64,000 bases of DNA from Melioribacteraceae bacterium (GCA_024103215.1 JAGFIY010000042.1:38382-102381), one strand, 5' to 3'. Positions 36,086-47,878 are shown, numbered from the stretch's first letter. The notes: generated by a model not told the origin, from the letters alone. Program-made: numbers and translations.

Positions 36086-37479
36086 TGAAAAAGAAAATTA
36101 TTTTGTACTTATTTATAATTATATCCATTTTTACAAATTCATACGACGCCGGTGATAAATCCTTCACTCTTCCAGCGTATGAGAAATTTGTTCTTCCTAA
36201 TGGGCTAACGGTTTATCTGATGGAAAACAAGGAAGTTCCTCTCATAACGGTTCAAATGGTTGTAAAAGCAAGTGTATTTAATGAAGGAGCAAATTACGGT
36301 CTTGCCAATGCTGTTTCGGAAGCTTTATTGTTTGGAACTAAAACATTTTCGAAATCACAAATTGAAGAGGAGTTTGATTTTAGAGGTGCTTCGTTACGGA
36401 CTTCCGCTGATAAAGAATATACAACCATCTCAACTAATTTTATCAAAGATGATTTTGATGATCTTGTTGCAATCTTTAAGGAAGTCATAACTCTGCCAAT
36501 CTTTCCGGAAGATGAAATCGAAAAATGGAAAAGCAGGCAGGTTTCGGTTCTGACCCAAGCAAAAGAAAGTCCAGGATCGGTAATTTCAAATTATTTCTCA
36601 AAGTTTATGTATGAGAATCATCCGTACGGAAATCCTTTGGATGGGACAGTAGAAACAATTAATAAACTGAATCATGAAAAAATATCAGAATTTTACAATT
36701 CGAACTATCTCCCTTCGATGAGTGCACTGATAATTGTCGGGGATATCAAAACTTTAGAAATGAAAAGCAAAGTTGAAAACATTTTTGGTGATTGGATTTC
36801 TGAATCAGAGAATTACAAAGTGCCAGCACTGGAAGAATACTTTGCGCACGACAAAAACAGAGTGCTCCTGGTTAATAAAAATGATTCGCATGAAACAACT
36901 TTTTACATCGGTCAATTCGGAATCGATAGAAAAAACAGAGACTACATTCCGGTAACTGTAATAAACACAATTCTTGGCGGTAGATTTACGTCGTGGCTTA
37001 ACGATGAATTAAGGGTGAATGCCGGTTTGACGTATGGTGCAAGAAGTTTCTTTTCTCGTTTTAATTCATCCGGACTTTTTGCGATCTATAGTTTCACAAG
37101 AACCGAAACCACTTTCGATGCGATTGATCTGGCTCTCGAGGTTCTGAACAGAATTCATACAAAAGGGATCGACGAGGAAACCTTAACTTCGGCAAAAAAT
37201 TATATTAAAGGACAATTTCCGCCGCGTTACGAAACATCTTCAAGTTTGGCAAATCTTCTTGGGGAAATGTTTGTTTACGATTTTGATGAATCATTCATAA
37301 ATGATTTTGAAAAGAACGTGGATGAACTAACTCTCGAAAAAAGCCGGGAAATAATTAAGAAATATTTCCCCTCGGAAAATCTCCAGTTCGTCTTGATAGG
37401 AAAAGCTGAAGAATTGCGGGATAAAGTTAAAAAGTACGGCGAAGTAACTGAGAAAGAAATTCTATCAGAAGGATATTAA
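36085..37479 (+). CDS. M16 family peptidase-like protein lacking the zinc site
   Basis: This 464-residue exported protein is homologous to the previous gene, but the position equivalent to HxxEH reads NAVSEALLFGT, so the metal ligands are absent. The C-terminal half retains the conserved substrate-binding Arg and Tyr pattern (NDELRVNAGLTYGARSFF near residue 310-327). In characterised M16B heterodimers one subunit holds the zinc and the other the R/Y pair, so this gene is probably the non-catalytic partner (inference). Its start overlaps the last base of the upstream stop. It has a signal-type N-terminus (IILYLFIIISIFTNS). Confidence 0.87.
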   Translation: MKKKIILYLFIIISIFTNSYDAGDKSFTLPAYEKFVLPNGLTVYLMENKEVPLITVQMVVKASVFNEGANYGLANAVSEALLFGTKTFSKSQIEEEFDFRGASLRTSADKEYTTISTNFIKDDFDDLVAIFKEVITLPIFPEDEIEKWKSRQVSVLTQAKESPGSVISNYFSKFMYENHPYGNPLDGTVETINKLNHEKISEFYNSNYLPSMSALIIVGDIKTLEMKSKVENIFGDWISESENYKVPALEEYFAHDKNRVLLVNKNDSHETTFYIGQFGIDRKNRDYIPVTVINTILGGRFTSWLNDELRVNAGLTYGARSFFSRFNSSGLFAIYSFTRTETTFDAIDLALEVLNRIHTKGIDEETLTSAKNYIKGQFPPRYETSSSLANLLGEMFVYDFDESFINDFEKNVDELTLEKSREIIKKYFPSENLQFVLIGKAEELRDKVKKYGEVTEKEILSEGY

Positions 37480-37486
37480 TTTTTAA

Positions 37487-37559
37487 GGGAGTTGGCTTAA
37501 TTGTTAGGAAAATTTACTAATGAGTTCTAATTTAGATAAGTTTTTTAAGTCAACTTCCC
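37487..37559 (+). repeat. Imperfect inverted repeat / potential long stem-loop
   Basis: GGGAGTTGGCTTAA (37487-37500) pairs with TTAAGTCAACTTCCC (37545-37559) with one bulged T and one GU pair, giving about 14 base pairs around a 44-base loop. It lies in the 157-base gap after the M16 pair. It is not followed by a T-run, so it is not a simple intrinsic terminator. Function unknown. Confidence 0.5.
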
Positions 37560-37636
37560 ATTCAGCTTTTTTCACTTTGAAATTCATCAAAAAAAACCTT
37601 ATTTAATGCCTGCCTTCATTAATTGAGTGAAATAAT

Positions 37637-40600
37637 ATGTCTGGTGACCAGCTAAACATCGAAGAAAGATTAAAATTAGTTCAACAGAAGATAAGTGCGG
37701 GAAAGTCTGCACTTGAAGAAACCGAAGTGCTGCCATTGTGTCAATCGATCAACGAACTTCTTGTCGAGATTGACCACAAAATTATTAGCGATAGTAAAAC
37801 TGCTGCCGAATCAATTCTTCATATCTTCTATGACTTGCATCCTTCCGGATTGATTTACGAAATAGCTCAAAATGTTTCTGTCGAAACCGCATTTAACTTT
37901 GGAAAATTACTTCTTGAACAGAGTGGAGCTAACGTTAGTAATAATTTGATTGGGCAGATATCAATTGAATATCTTGAATTAATTCGTCAACCTGAATTTT
38001 TGACAAGAATTTATGGTGAAGAGCGATGGGAAGATTTGACCCTTCAACTTATAATTAACTCAAATCTAACTCTTAAAAAATTATTTGATCAAAGAAGAAG
38101 AATTTATGACACAAAGACTTTATTCAATCTGATTCGCGGAAAAAACATAACAAAAATTTCTTGGCAAAAATCTTTCTACCAGATTGATGAAATATCAGCA
38201 GCTGTATCAGGAGTTATTTCAACTCCCGGTTCAAAAGTTGCGTTTTTAACTGACAATTCTATTAAAATGGCTTTCTGTGATCTTGCATGTCTTTACTCAG
38301 GAATCGTTAATGTAATGATTCCGGCTAATTCTGTTCCTCAACACATAAGCTATATTCTTAATCAAACAGAGGCAGAATTACTTTTTGTAACGGATGAAAA
38401 GCAGTTAAGTAAGGTTAAGTCAATTAAGTCCGAACTCACTTTCTTGAAAAATGTAGTGATGTTTGAAGGAAGCAGCGTTGAAAAATGGGTTATGTCTTTC
38501 AATGAATTTCTCGAATTTTCTAAACAGAAAAAAGAAATTCCTGAACTCGGTTTAAATGATATTGCAACAATTATGTACACCTCCGGAACCACCGGTGAAC
38601 CGAAGGGAATAATGTTCTCAAATCTTAATCTTGTTTATAAACGTTTCTGCAGGGCAATTGCAATACCAGAAATAGGTGACAGGGATAGATACCTAAGCTT
38701 CCTCCCGTTGTATCATACTTTTGGAAGATATCTCGAGTTACTGGGGGCAATCTTTTGGGGAGCAGAGTATTCGTTTATGGAGAACCCTTCTGTTGAAACA
38801 ATGATTCAAAATATGCAGATGATTAAACCCACAATTTTTATAAGTATTCCAAAAAAATGGATTCAACTCTATGAAAGTATTGCAGCCAGAGTAGATCTTG
38901 AACTTGACGATATCTCAAAAATAAAAGAAGCTATTGATTTTGTAACCGGAGGTGACCTTAAATATGGTTTGTCTGCAGCGGGATATCTTCCTTCCGAAGT
39001 GTTCACTTTTTTTCAGAAGTACAGAATCGAATTGATGAGTGGTTTTGGCATGACCGAAGCAACCGGAGGAATAACCATGACACCTCCGGGAAAGTATACA
39101 GAAAATTCATTAGGTAAAGCCTTGCCGGGAATTAAAATAAGAGTGGCTGATGACGGTGAATTGTGGATAAAAGGTTCTTACGTTATGCTCGGTTACTATG
39201 ATCAGACAAAAGAGGAAGTTTTTGATGAGAACGGTTGGTTCCCGACCGGTGATATTATGCGGATGGACTCAAATGGTTTTATCGAAATTATAGATAGAAA
39301 AAAAGAAATTTATAAAAACATAAAAGGGGAAACAATTGCTCCCCAAAAGATCGAAAATTTCTTCAGAGAAGTTGAATATATTAAACAAGTATTTTTAGTT
39401 GGGGATCACCGTCCTTATAACACCGTCTTAATTTATCCGGACAAAAACGAAAAGTTCGATAAAATTTTTTCTAACCCCGAACAAGTTAACGATTATTATT
39501 CATCAGTTGTTGTTTCAGTAAACAAATTTCTAGCTCCGTTTGAAAGAATATTGGATTATAAACTTATAGACAGAGCTTTCTCTGCAGAGATGGGTGAACT
39601 TACTCCAAAAGGTACATATAAAAGAAGAGTCATTGAAGAAAATTTTTCTTCAGAGATTGAACAACTTTATACAAAAACTTATTCCGAATTATGGGTGGAT
39701 GATTTTGAAATTAGAATCCCAAACTGGTTCTTGAGAGAAAAAGGATGTTTGAATAGAGATGTTTTAGTTTCAGAGAATGGAATTGCAATTCCAAAATTAA
39801 ATTTGGAGCTGATGATACACCGTAAAGTAAAAAATCAAAATTTATTTAGAATCGGCTGTTATTATTACAAAGTCGAAAGCAAGTTTATTGATCTTCAAGC
39901 ATTTTTTATAAATCCAATTTATTGGCTCGGAAATTCTAATCTTGTGAATTTTACCGGCGAGACGATAGTTCAGTGGTCCAGACATTCTTCAAGCGATTCG
40001 CATATTAAGTTCGTTTCCGTTTATGAGTGCAGAGAAAATACTCAAGTTGAGTTCCAATCGCTTAAAAGCATAGCTAAGTCGAACGAGAGGTCGTTGTTTG
40101 GGCTCCATCTTGCGGTTTTTTATCTTCAGTCAAATAATGAAAACGAAGCACGCTTCGCATTGAATTATGTGAAAGAATTTCTTAATGATGACACAGCCCC
40201 GCTTTATAGATTTGCACTGCACATTTTTATGCGGCCCAATGTTTCACCCTTCACTGCAATTAGAAAGCAAATGTTTATAGATGTTATAAATAAAATCAAA
40301 CATGATGATTTTGAAAAATTTCTTTCTATTTACCTTAGTTGCGATTATGAAATTTTGGATCCGGAAACTTGCACTGCAATAAGCTCGCTCGGCAACAGCG
40401 AGAAAATTTTGATAGCAATTGAAGATACCCTTCATCATGAAGTCGATCGCTATTCTTCTGAAAAAGGCGTCAATCAGAGCCCGCTTCCAAATTTATTTTA
40501 TTTACTCGCTTCATTTGGAATTGAACATCCAACAAGATACAAACAGATAAGACAAGCTTTGGTTAGATACCAACTACTGCAAACAAAAAAAGAATTGATC

Positions 40601-42418
40601 GGTTTAGCATCCGAAGCAAGATTAAAGCTACGCAACGGGTTGCGTGACTGGCTGGGACAAAATCAAACGGTTGCGGTAGATGAGGAGACAGGGGAGGAAT
40701 ACGGCTGGGAGGATGTTATCATTTTCGAAGAAAATACTGACCCCGTTGATAGGCAGTTAATAACAAAAGTAATAATTGAATCTCCTATTCTTCGCGAAGC
40801 GGTGTTTCTGCTTTCAAACGGAAGAATTATCAGACTGAATAATATTCTTCCGGGAGGAGTTTGGATTAGTTTGTGGAGAGAATTGGATGAGAAAAAAGTT
40901 TACAGAATATCTATTCAAACAAATGAATTCGGTTCTTTTGATATCGCCCTTAATCTGGGAATAAATAGAGCTATTGAAGAGATCGTAGAGGAAGTTAATT
41001 GGTGCATCCTCGCAGGATCGAGATATTACTATCAAGAACTTGTTGAGGATTTTGGAGGACTTTGGACGGAGTATTTTGCATGGACGAGTGATTTTGTCCC
41101 AGGCGAAACAGTTGATAAATTCATTAACAGAATCACTCGAAGAGATGATGAAAAGGGGAAGGAAAGAGTCTATTACCTCTGGCCATTCTTTATTTGGAAT
41201 GCCTCGGCTTCTTATTTCAACTTTTGGAAACTTACCTATTATAAATTCTATCTTGAGAATCCGGTTGTATCAAATTATATAATTCCTCCACATGATTATC
41301 AAACAGGAACGAGAGTACTTTCGATATCGCGAAAGAAAAAATTTGTAAATCTAATAGATCTGTTTAATAATTTTTATTCAATGTTCGTTCAGGACGGAAA
41401 TAAAACTTATCATCCGAATGATGATATAGATTATTGGAGATTTATTTTTTCCGGATTGATAAATGCAGAAGGTGTTGAAAAAGGATTGACAATACTAAAT
41501 AAACTGTCGGATGAATTAAATACTGCTGAAGAATCCCCGGAAATTGAAGAAATAAAAAATAGTCTTACTTCTTTCTTGAGGGATATTGAGGAAAATGGAT
41601 ACATTCCCAAGCAATTGTATTTTGCCATAAATCGTTTCCATAGATGGAAAAATCTTAATCAAGCGGCGGACTCAGGCGCAGAAGCGGAAATGCTAAGTGA
41701 ACTGTACGACACTTATAGTTTGAACGAACTTGAAAAACTTTATCCCGAAACTAGGACAAGATTTTTCCTTGAAACTGTCTATGCAAATTCCGATCCGGAA
41801 GTTTCAAAAATTATTAAGGATATTTCGATCAAGCAGCACAGAAAAGAACTGTCAAAAGAAAAAGCGACTGAAAAACTATCGAACTTAAAATCCGAAATCG
41901 ATCTAGATGAAAAAGAAAATTTCTTTTTGACCCGGTTATGTTATCCGCACCTAAAACCTTCTGACGAAGCCGTCATTCTTCCAACAAGAGGTGCAGGTAC
42001 ATTTGCCTCCAATCTGGTAGTTCAATATCAAGATTCTGAGGGAAATCCATTTGTGATAAGAAGTCCGATATCACCTCGGGAAATTTCGAGACTTCATCAA
42101 CTTTTTCTTGAAACCAATTTGATGGTAAATTTTAAACCCGAACATCAATTTCTTGTTGCACTTTCCGAAAGAGGATTTATTATCGGCGGACTTTTCTATA
42201 ATGCAATAGATTCGAAAACAGTATACATGGATAAAATTGTTGTAAACAACAGATACAGACGCAAAGGAATCAGCGATAAATTGATGAATGAACTTTTTAA
42301 TCGAATGAAAAGTGAAAATTATGATTACGTTACGACAGGTTTTTTCAGACCGGAATATTTTTATCATTTCGGTTTCAAAATCGAGAGAAAATACTCAGGC
42401 TTGGTTAAAAAATTGTGA
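37637..42418 (+). CDS. Giant protein: ANL adenylation domain + unassigned middle + C-terminal GNAT
   Basis: This 1593-residue protein has at least four parts. Residues ~1-145 are a helical leader. Residues ~145-680 form an acyl-CoA-ligase-like ANL domain: TSGTTGEPKG near 315, FLPLYHTFGR, GFGMTEATGG near 469, ENGWFPTGDI, IDRKKEIYKNIKGETI and a C-terminal lysine region LTPKGTYKRR. Residues ~680-1440 are unassigned, with an aromatic-rich block VYRISIQTNEFGSF...LVEDFGGLWTEYFAWTSDFVPGETVDKF near 1095-1160. Residues ~1465-1593 resemble a GNAT acetyltransferase, with an acetyl-CoA loop NRYRRKGISDKLMNEL near 1538-1553 and FYHFGF at the end. It stands alone and may activate an acid and acylate or acetylate a partner (inference). 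No signal peptide is present. Confidence 0.8.
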   Translation: MSGDQLNIEERLKLVQQKISAGKSALEETEVLPLCQSINELLVEIDHKIISDSKTAAESILHIFYDLHPSGLIYEIAQNVSVETAFNFGKLLLEQSGANVSNNLIGQISIEYLELIRQPEFLTRIYGEERWEDLTLQLIINSNLTLKKLFDQRRRIYDTKTLFNLIRGKNITKISWQKSFYQIDEISAAVSGVISTPGSKVAFLTDNSIKMAFCDLACLYSGIVNVMIPANSVPQHISYILNQTEAELLFVTDEKQLSKVKSIKSELTFLKNVVMFEGSSVEKWVMSFNEFLEFSKQKKEIPELGLNDIATIMYTSGTTGEPKGIMFSNLNLVYKRFCRAIAIPEIGDRDRYLSFLPLYHTFGRYLELLGAIFWGAEYSFMENPSVETMIQNMQMIKPTIFISIPKKWIQLYESIAARVDLELDDISKIKEAIDFVTGGDLKYGLSAAGYLPSEVFTFFQKYRIELMSGFGMTEATGGITMTPPGKYTENSLGKALPGIKIRVADDGELWIKGSYVMLGYYDQTKEEVFDENGWFPTGDIMRMDSNGFIEIIDRKKEIYKNIKGETIAPQKIENFFREVEYIKQVFLVGDHRPYNTVLIYPDKNEKFDKIFSNPEQVNDYYSSVVVSVNKFLAPFERILDYKLIDRAFSAEMGELTPKGTYKRRVIEENFSSEIEQLYTKTYSELWVDDFEIRIPNWFLREKGCLNRDVLVSENGIAIPKLNLELMIHRKVKNQNLFRIGCYYYKVESKFIDLQAFFINPIYWLGNSNLVNFTGETIVQWSRHSSSDSHIKFVSVYECRENTQVEFQSLKSIAKSNERSLFGLHLAVFYLQSNNENEARFALNYVKEFLNDDTAPLYRFALHIFMRPNVSPFTAIRKQMFIDVINKIKHDDFEKFLSIYLSCDYEILDPETCTAISSLGNSEKILIAIEDTLHHEVDRYSSEKGVNQSPLPNLFYLLASFGIEHPTRYKQIRQALVRYQLLQTKKELIGLASEARLKLRNGLRDWLGQNQTVAVDEETGEEYGWEDVIIFEENTDPVDRQLITKVIIESPILREAVFLLSNGRIIRLNNILPGGVWISLWRELDEKKVYRISIQTNEFGSFDIALNLGINRAIEEIVEEVNWCILAGSRYYYQELVEDFGGLWTEYFAWTSDFVPGETVDKFINRITRRDDEKGKERVYYLWPFFIWNASASYFNFWKLTYYKFYLENPVVSNYIIPPHDYQTGTRVLSISRKKKFVNLIDLFNNFYSMFVQDGNKTYHPNDDIDYWRFIFSGLINAEGVEKGLTILNKLSDELNTAEESPEIEEIKNSLTSFLRDIEENGYIPKQLYFAINRFHRWKNLNQAADSGAEAEMLSELYDTYSLNELEKLYPETRTRFFLETVYANSDPEVSKIIKDISIKQHRKELSKEKATEKLSNLKSEIDLDEKENFFLTRLCYPHLKPSDEAVILPTRGAGTFASNLVVQYQDSEGNPFVIRSPISPREISRLHQLFLETNLMVNFKPEHQFLVALSERGFIIGGLFYNAIDSKTVYMDKIVVNNRYRRKGISDKLMNELFNRMKSENYDYVTTGFFRPEYFYHFGFKIERKYSGLVKKL

Positions 42419-42469
42419 ATCAACTTATAAATAAAAATCTTTTTTCAAAAAATAATTACTACTTATTAA

Positions 42470-44143
<1,674 letters not shown>

Positions 44144-44152
44144 TATAAATTA

Positions 44153-45643
44153 ATGAAAAAATTATTCTTTATCCTTATAATCATTACATTCACATTAAAT
44201 GCTCAAAGTAAATACGATAATAAGATTTCTCACTGTTATAATTTAATTTATGAATTCAAATTTGATGAAGCCGAAAAACTTCTTTTCGATTTAATCGAAG
44301 ATGATCCAAAACAAGCTGAGCCTTATCAACTTCTTTCCCAAATTCATCTTTGGTTCTATCTTGGATGCAAAGATGAGGGTGAAATAAAGATTTACGAGGA
44401 ATATGCAGATTCTGCCCTAACCAAAGCTGAGATTCAACTAAATGACAATCCGGATAATCCCAAAAATCACCTTCTGTTGGGGAATATTAAAATGCTTGAA
44501 GCACTTGCAGCAACATCGCGAGACGAAATGCTTAGTGCATTCTGGTCAAGCAAAAGTTCGATGGGATATTTTAAAGATGCACTGTCGATAGATCCTGAAC
44601 TTTATGATGCTCATCTCGGAATTGGATTGTTCAATTACGCTCTGAGTTTTATTCCCGGAATGTTCAAATGGGCAGCAAGTTTGACTGGTTTGACGGCAGA
44701 TAAACGTTTAGGATTTGAAAATATCAGAATAGCTTACAAGTTCGGCAAAAATTCCAGATATGAAGCTGGCTTTCACCTTGCAAAATTATACTCTGAATAT
44801 CTTGCTGAGTACGATAGTGCAATGACTGTAATTGGGAAACTAACTAAGAGATTTAAGCGGAATACTTTGTTTCACTATCAAGAAGCGGTTATTGCTATTC
44901 AATCACGAAAATTTGATAGGGCAGAAAGATCACTTAACAAAGTGTTGTTACTTGATCATCCGAAATTTTCACTTACTAAATCGTTGACCTATTTTCTACT
45001 TGGAGAAGTAGAGTACAGAAAAAATCATTTTGAAAAATCAATAGAATGGTATACAAAATTCATTGATTCAACAAAAGTGCTTGATTATACAGGAATAGCT
45101 AATCTGCAAATCGCATTAAGTTATTCAATTTTAGGTGATGATCTTAAATTTCAAAAACATCTGCTTCTTGCAAAGAACGGTAACAAAGATATTTGGGATG
45201 ATATAATTGCGAGCGAAAAAAGCAATTACTTTTTTGATAACCCTCCGGATTCTGTTTATAAACAGCTAATAAAAATTCAAAACGATCTACTAATTGGTGG
45301 AACTAATGTTTTGGATAGTTTACAAAATCTAGATATTGATTCTACAAAACAAGACCATTTGGCATTTTATGATATACTCAACTCCGAAGCTTACTTTAAC
45401 AAAAAAGATTATAAAAGATCGGTTGAATGCGCTGAAAATGTACTTCGTTATAAAGTGAAAAACGAGTTTTGGACAAGACCTTATGCTAACATTATTTTAG
45501 CTAAAAACTACTTTTCGATAGGAGAAAAGAAATTAGCTGAAGATTATCTTGAAGATGCTTTGGACGATAACGAGTTCCGGTTTAAGAATTTTATTGAGGC
45601 AAATGCCAACAATCTTAAGAGAAAAATAAGAAAATTCCCCTAA
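44153..45643 (+). CDS. Exported tetratricopeptide-repeat protein
   Basis: This 496-residue protein has a signal peptide (KKLFFILIIITFTLNAQ), then helical repeats of the TPR type: FDEAEKLLFDLIEDDPKQAEP near 38, DAHLGIGLFNYAL, EKSIEWYTKF, and a C-terminal array DYKRSVECAENVL ... KKLAEDYLEDAL. No enzyme motif is seen, so it is probably a protein-interaction scaffold in the periplasm or at the outer membrane. It is nine bases after pyrG, but the functions are not obviously linked. I do not recognise a specific orthologue. Confidence 0.72.
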   Translation: MKKLFFILIIITFTLNAQSKYDNKISHCYNLIYEFKFDEAEKLLFDLIEDDPKQAEPYQLLSQIHLWFYLGCKDEGEIKIYEEYADSALTKAEIQLNDNPDNPKNHLLLGNIKMLEALAATSRDEMLSAFWSSKSSMGYFKDALSIDPELYDAHLGIGLFNYALSFIPGMFKWAASLTGLTADKRLGFENIRIAYKFGKNSRYEAGFHLAKLYSEYLAEYDSAMTVIGKLTKRFKRNTLFHYQEAVIAIQSRKFDRAERSLNKVLLLDHPKFSLTKSLTYFLLGEVEYRKNHFEKSIEWYTKFIDSTKVLDYTGIANLQIALSYSILGDDLKFQKHLLLAKNGNKDIWDDIIASEKSNYFFDNPPDSVYKQLIKIQNDLLIGGTNVLDSLQNLDIDSTKQDHLAFYDILNSEAYFNKKDYKRSVECAENVLRYKVKNEFWTRPYANIILAKNYFSIGEKKLAEDYLEDALDDNEFRFKNFIEANANNLKRKIRKFP

Positions 45644-45679
45644 ATCATTAAAAAATCTTATCTTACAAACATTCTTAGA

Positions 45680-45708
45680 TTGACTATTTTTCCATTATTG
45701 GGTAATTT
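45680..45708 (+). promoter_or_regulatory. Candidate promoter of purN-purH
   Basis: TTGACT at 45680-45685 and TAATTT at 45703-45708 with a 17-base spacer lie just upstream of the purN ATG at 45731. Weak -10 match; seen by eye only. Confidence 0.35.
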
Positions 45709-45730
45709 TTTCCGATTATTTATTTTATTT

Positions 45731-46348
45731 ATGTTAAAAATCGCAGTATTTGTTTCGGGAAGGGGCTCCAATTTAAATTCATTGATCAATTTTATCAAAG
45801 AAAATAGTGTTAATGCAGAAATTTCTGCTGTTGTAAGTGATAAAATTGATTGTCCCGCTTTTGAGATAGCAAAAAAAAATAATATTTCGTGTTTTTCCGT
45901 AAAACAAAAAATAGAAGAAAAGTTTTATGGTTACGAAGATTTATTAATGCTATTTAAAAAAATAGGAATAAATTTTATCGTACTTGCAGGCTATCTTAAG
46001 ATGATTCCTGCTGATTTTGTAAGGAGATTTCAAAACAGAATAATAAATATTCATCCGGCTTTACTTCCATCCTTCGGAGGGAAAGGAATGTATGGAATGA
46101 ATGTTCACAAAGCCGTATTTGAATCTTCCGCAAAAGTAAGCGGCGCTACTGTTCATTTTGTAAATGAAAAATATGATGAAGGAAAAATAATTGCTCAACG
46201 TTGTGTTGATATTTCAAGTGCGGAATCACCGGAAGAAATAGCAGAAAGTGTTTTAAGAGAGGAACACAGACTTCTTCCCCAAGTGATAAAAAATTTTGCG
46301 GAAAATAAAATAGTTGTTGAAAACAACAGAGTTAGAATTTTAGAATAG
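45731..46348 (+). CDS. purN: Phosphoribosylglycinamide formyltransferase
   Basis: PurN transfers a formyl group from 10-formyl-THF to GAR in purine synthesis. The protein of 205 residues begins MLKIAVFVSGRGSNLNSLI and has the catalytic region NIHPALLPSFGGKGMYG with the conserved Asn-His near residue 102, then GATVHFVNEKYDEG with the catalytic aspartate. The start is ATG 45731; the in-frame ATG at 45686 upstream would add a poorly family-like hydrophobic leader and overlap the promoter-like element. purH follows after 7 bases. Confidence 0.93.
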   Translation: MLKIAVFVSGRGSNLNSLINFIKENSVNAEISAVVSDKIDCPAFEIAKKNNISCFSVKQKIEEKFYGYEDLLMLFKKIGINFIVLAGYLKMIPADFVRRFQNRIINIHPALLPSFGGKGMYGMNVHKAVFESSAKVSGATVHFVNEKYDEGKIIAQRCVDISSAESPEEIAESVLREEHRLLPQVIKNFAENKIVVENNRVRILE

Positions 46349-46355
46349 GTTAAGC

Positions 46356-47870
46356 TTGAAAAAATTTGCTTTACTAAGTGTTTCCGATAAAACCGGAATT
46401 GTAGAATTTGCTGCAAATCTTATTGAACATGGGTATGAGATCTTAGCGACAGGAAATACTGCAAGAGTTATTTCTGAGAACAAGATTGAATGCACACTGA
46501 TTGAAAAATTCACAAACTTCCCAGAAATATTTGACGGAAGAGTGAAAACTCTTCAGCCTTCAATTTTCGGTGGAATATTGATGCGCCGTGATAATAAAAG
46601 TGATCAAGTAGAAGCCGAAAAGAATAATATTGTTCCAATCGATATTGTGTGTGTAAATTTATATCCATTTGTAAAAGTTTCCTCAGATCCAAATGCGGAT
46701 TTGGATACTAAAATTGAGAATATTGATATCGGCGGTCCTAGTCTTGTGCGTGCTGCAGCTAAGAATTATAAACATGTCTCAATATTAACCTCGCCTGAAC
46801 AATATTCAGATTTTGTCAACGAATTAGCAGCGGGAAATATTTCTGAGAAAACTAGAAAGAAACTTGCATATGAGGCATTTTCGCACACAGCAAAGTACGA
46901 CACATTCATTGCCAATTTTTTCGAAAAAGAATTTGATCAACCGGCTACTGATTTAAGAATCAATTACGAACTGCTGAGTGAATTACGTTACGGAGAAAAT
47001 CCACACCAACAGGCTCAGCTCTACGGTAATTTTTATGATTATGTAGATGTTCTTCACGGCAAAGAATTATCTTACAACAACATTGTTGATCTAATTGCGG
47101 CAGTTGAAATTATTCAAGACCTTTCCGGAAATTCTTGCGTAATAGTCAAGCACACAAACGCAAGCGGCGCGGCTGTTTCAGATGATCTTCTTGATGCTTA
47201 TGAAAAAGCACTGTCCGGAGATCCTGTATCCGCATTCGGTGGAATTGTTGCATTTAACGGAACCGTCACGAAAAATATAGCGGTTAAATTGAATGAAATA
47301 TTTCTTGAAATCGTGTGTGCTCATGATTTCGATTCTGATGCACTTGAACTTCTTAAGCAAAAAAAGAATAGAAGACTTATAAAAATTAAAAAACCTTTAA
47401 TTACTCACCGAGTTATAAAGGAAATCCCAGGCGGAATTATTTCGCAAAATTATGATTCTTCGTCAATTGATGACTTGGAATTTAATATTGTTACAAAGTT
47501 CAAACCGTCTCAAGAAGAACTTGAAGATCTAAAATTTGCTTGGGTCATTTGTAAGCATACAAAATCCAATGCAATTGTTTTTGTTAAAGATAAAAAAGTT
47601 ATCGGAGTTGGGGCGGGGCAAATGTCTCGTTTGGATTCAGCAAAAATAGCAGCCTCAAAAGCAAAGGAGCACGGGCACAATCTTGAGGGTGCGGTTGCTG
47701 CTTCGGATGCATTTTTCCCGTTTGCCGACGGTATAATCGAAATTGCCAATGCGGGTATAAAATCAATTATCCAGCCGGGCGGTTCGGTTCGTGATGAGGA
47801 AGTTATTGAAGCTGCTGACGAAAAAAATATATCAATGGTTTTTACCGGCATAAGAAACTTTAAGCATTAA
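46356..47870 (+). CDS. purH: Bifunctional AICAR formyltransferase / IMP cyclohydrolase
   Basis: PurH carries out the last two steps of IMP synthesis. The 504-residue protein has the N-terminal MGS-like cyclohydrolase domain (FALLSVSDKTGIVEFA, ILATGNTARVI, DGRVKTLQP) and the C-terminal formyltransferase domain with the conserved LRYGENPHQ near residue 210, VKHTNASGAAV near 270 and SDAFFPFADG near 450. TTG 46356 is the only start that includes the KKFALLSVS N-terminus. It forms an operon with purN. Confidence 0.94.
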   Translation: MKKFALLSVSDKTGIVEFAANLIEHGYEILATGNTARVISENKIECTLIEKFTNFPEIFDGRVKTLQPSIFGGILMRRDNKSDQVEAEKNNIVPIDIVCVNLYPFVKVSSDPNADLDTKIENIDIGGPSLVRAAAKNYKHVSILTSPEQYSDFVNELAAGNISEKTRKKLAYEAFSHTAKYDTFIANFFEKEFDQPATDLRINYELLSELRYGENPHQQAQLYGNFYDYVDVLHGKELSYNNIVDLIAAVEIIQDLSGNSCVIVKHTNASGAAVSDDLLDAYEKALSGDPVSAFGGIVAFNGTVTKNIAVKLNEIFLEIVCAHDFDSDALELLKQKKNRRLIKIKKPLITHRVIKEIPGGIISQNYDSSSIDDLEFNIVTKFKPSQEELEDLKFAWVICKHTKSNAIVFVKDKKVIGVGAGQMSRLDSAKIAASKAKEHGHNLEGAVAASDAFFPFADGIIEIANAGIKSIIQPGGSVRDEEVIEAADEKNISMVFTGIRNFKH

Positions 47871-47878
47871 GAGGGAAG

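Noticed and set aside
47510..47851. Open frame of 113 residues antisense to purH
   Set aside because: It overlaps the conserved formyltransferase domain and has a shadow-like serine/proline-rich sequence.
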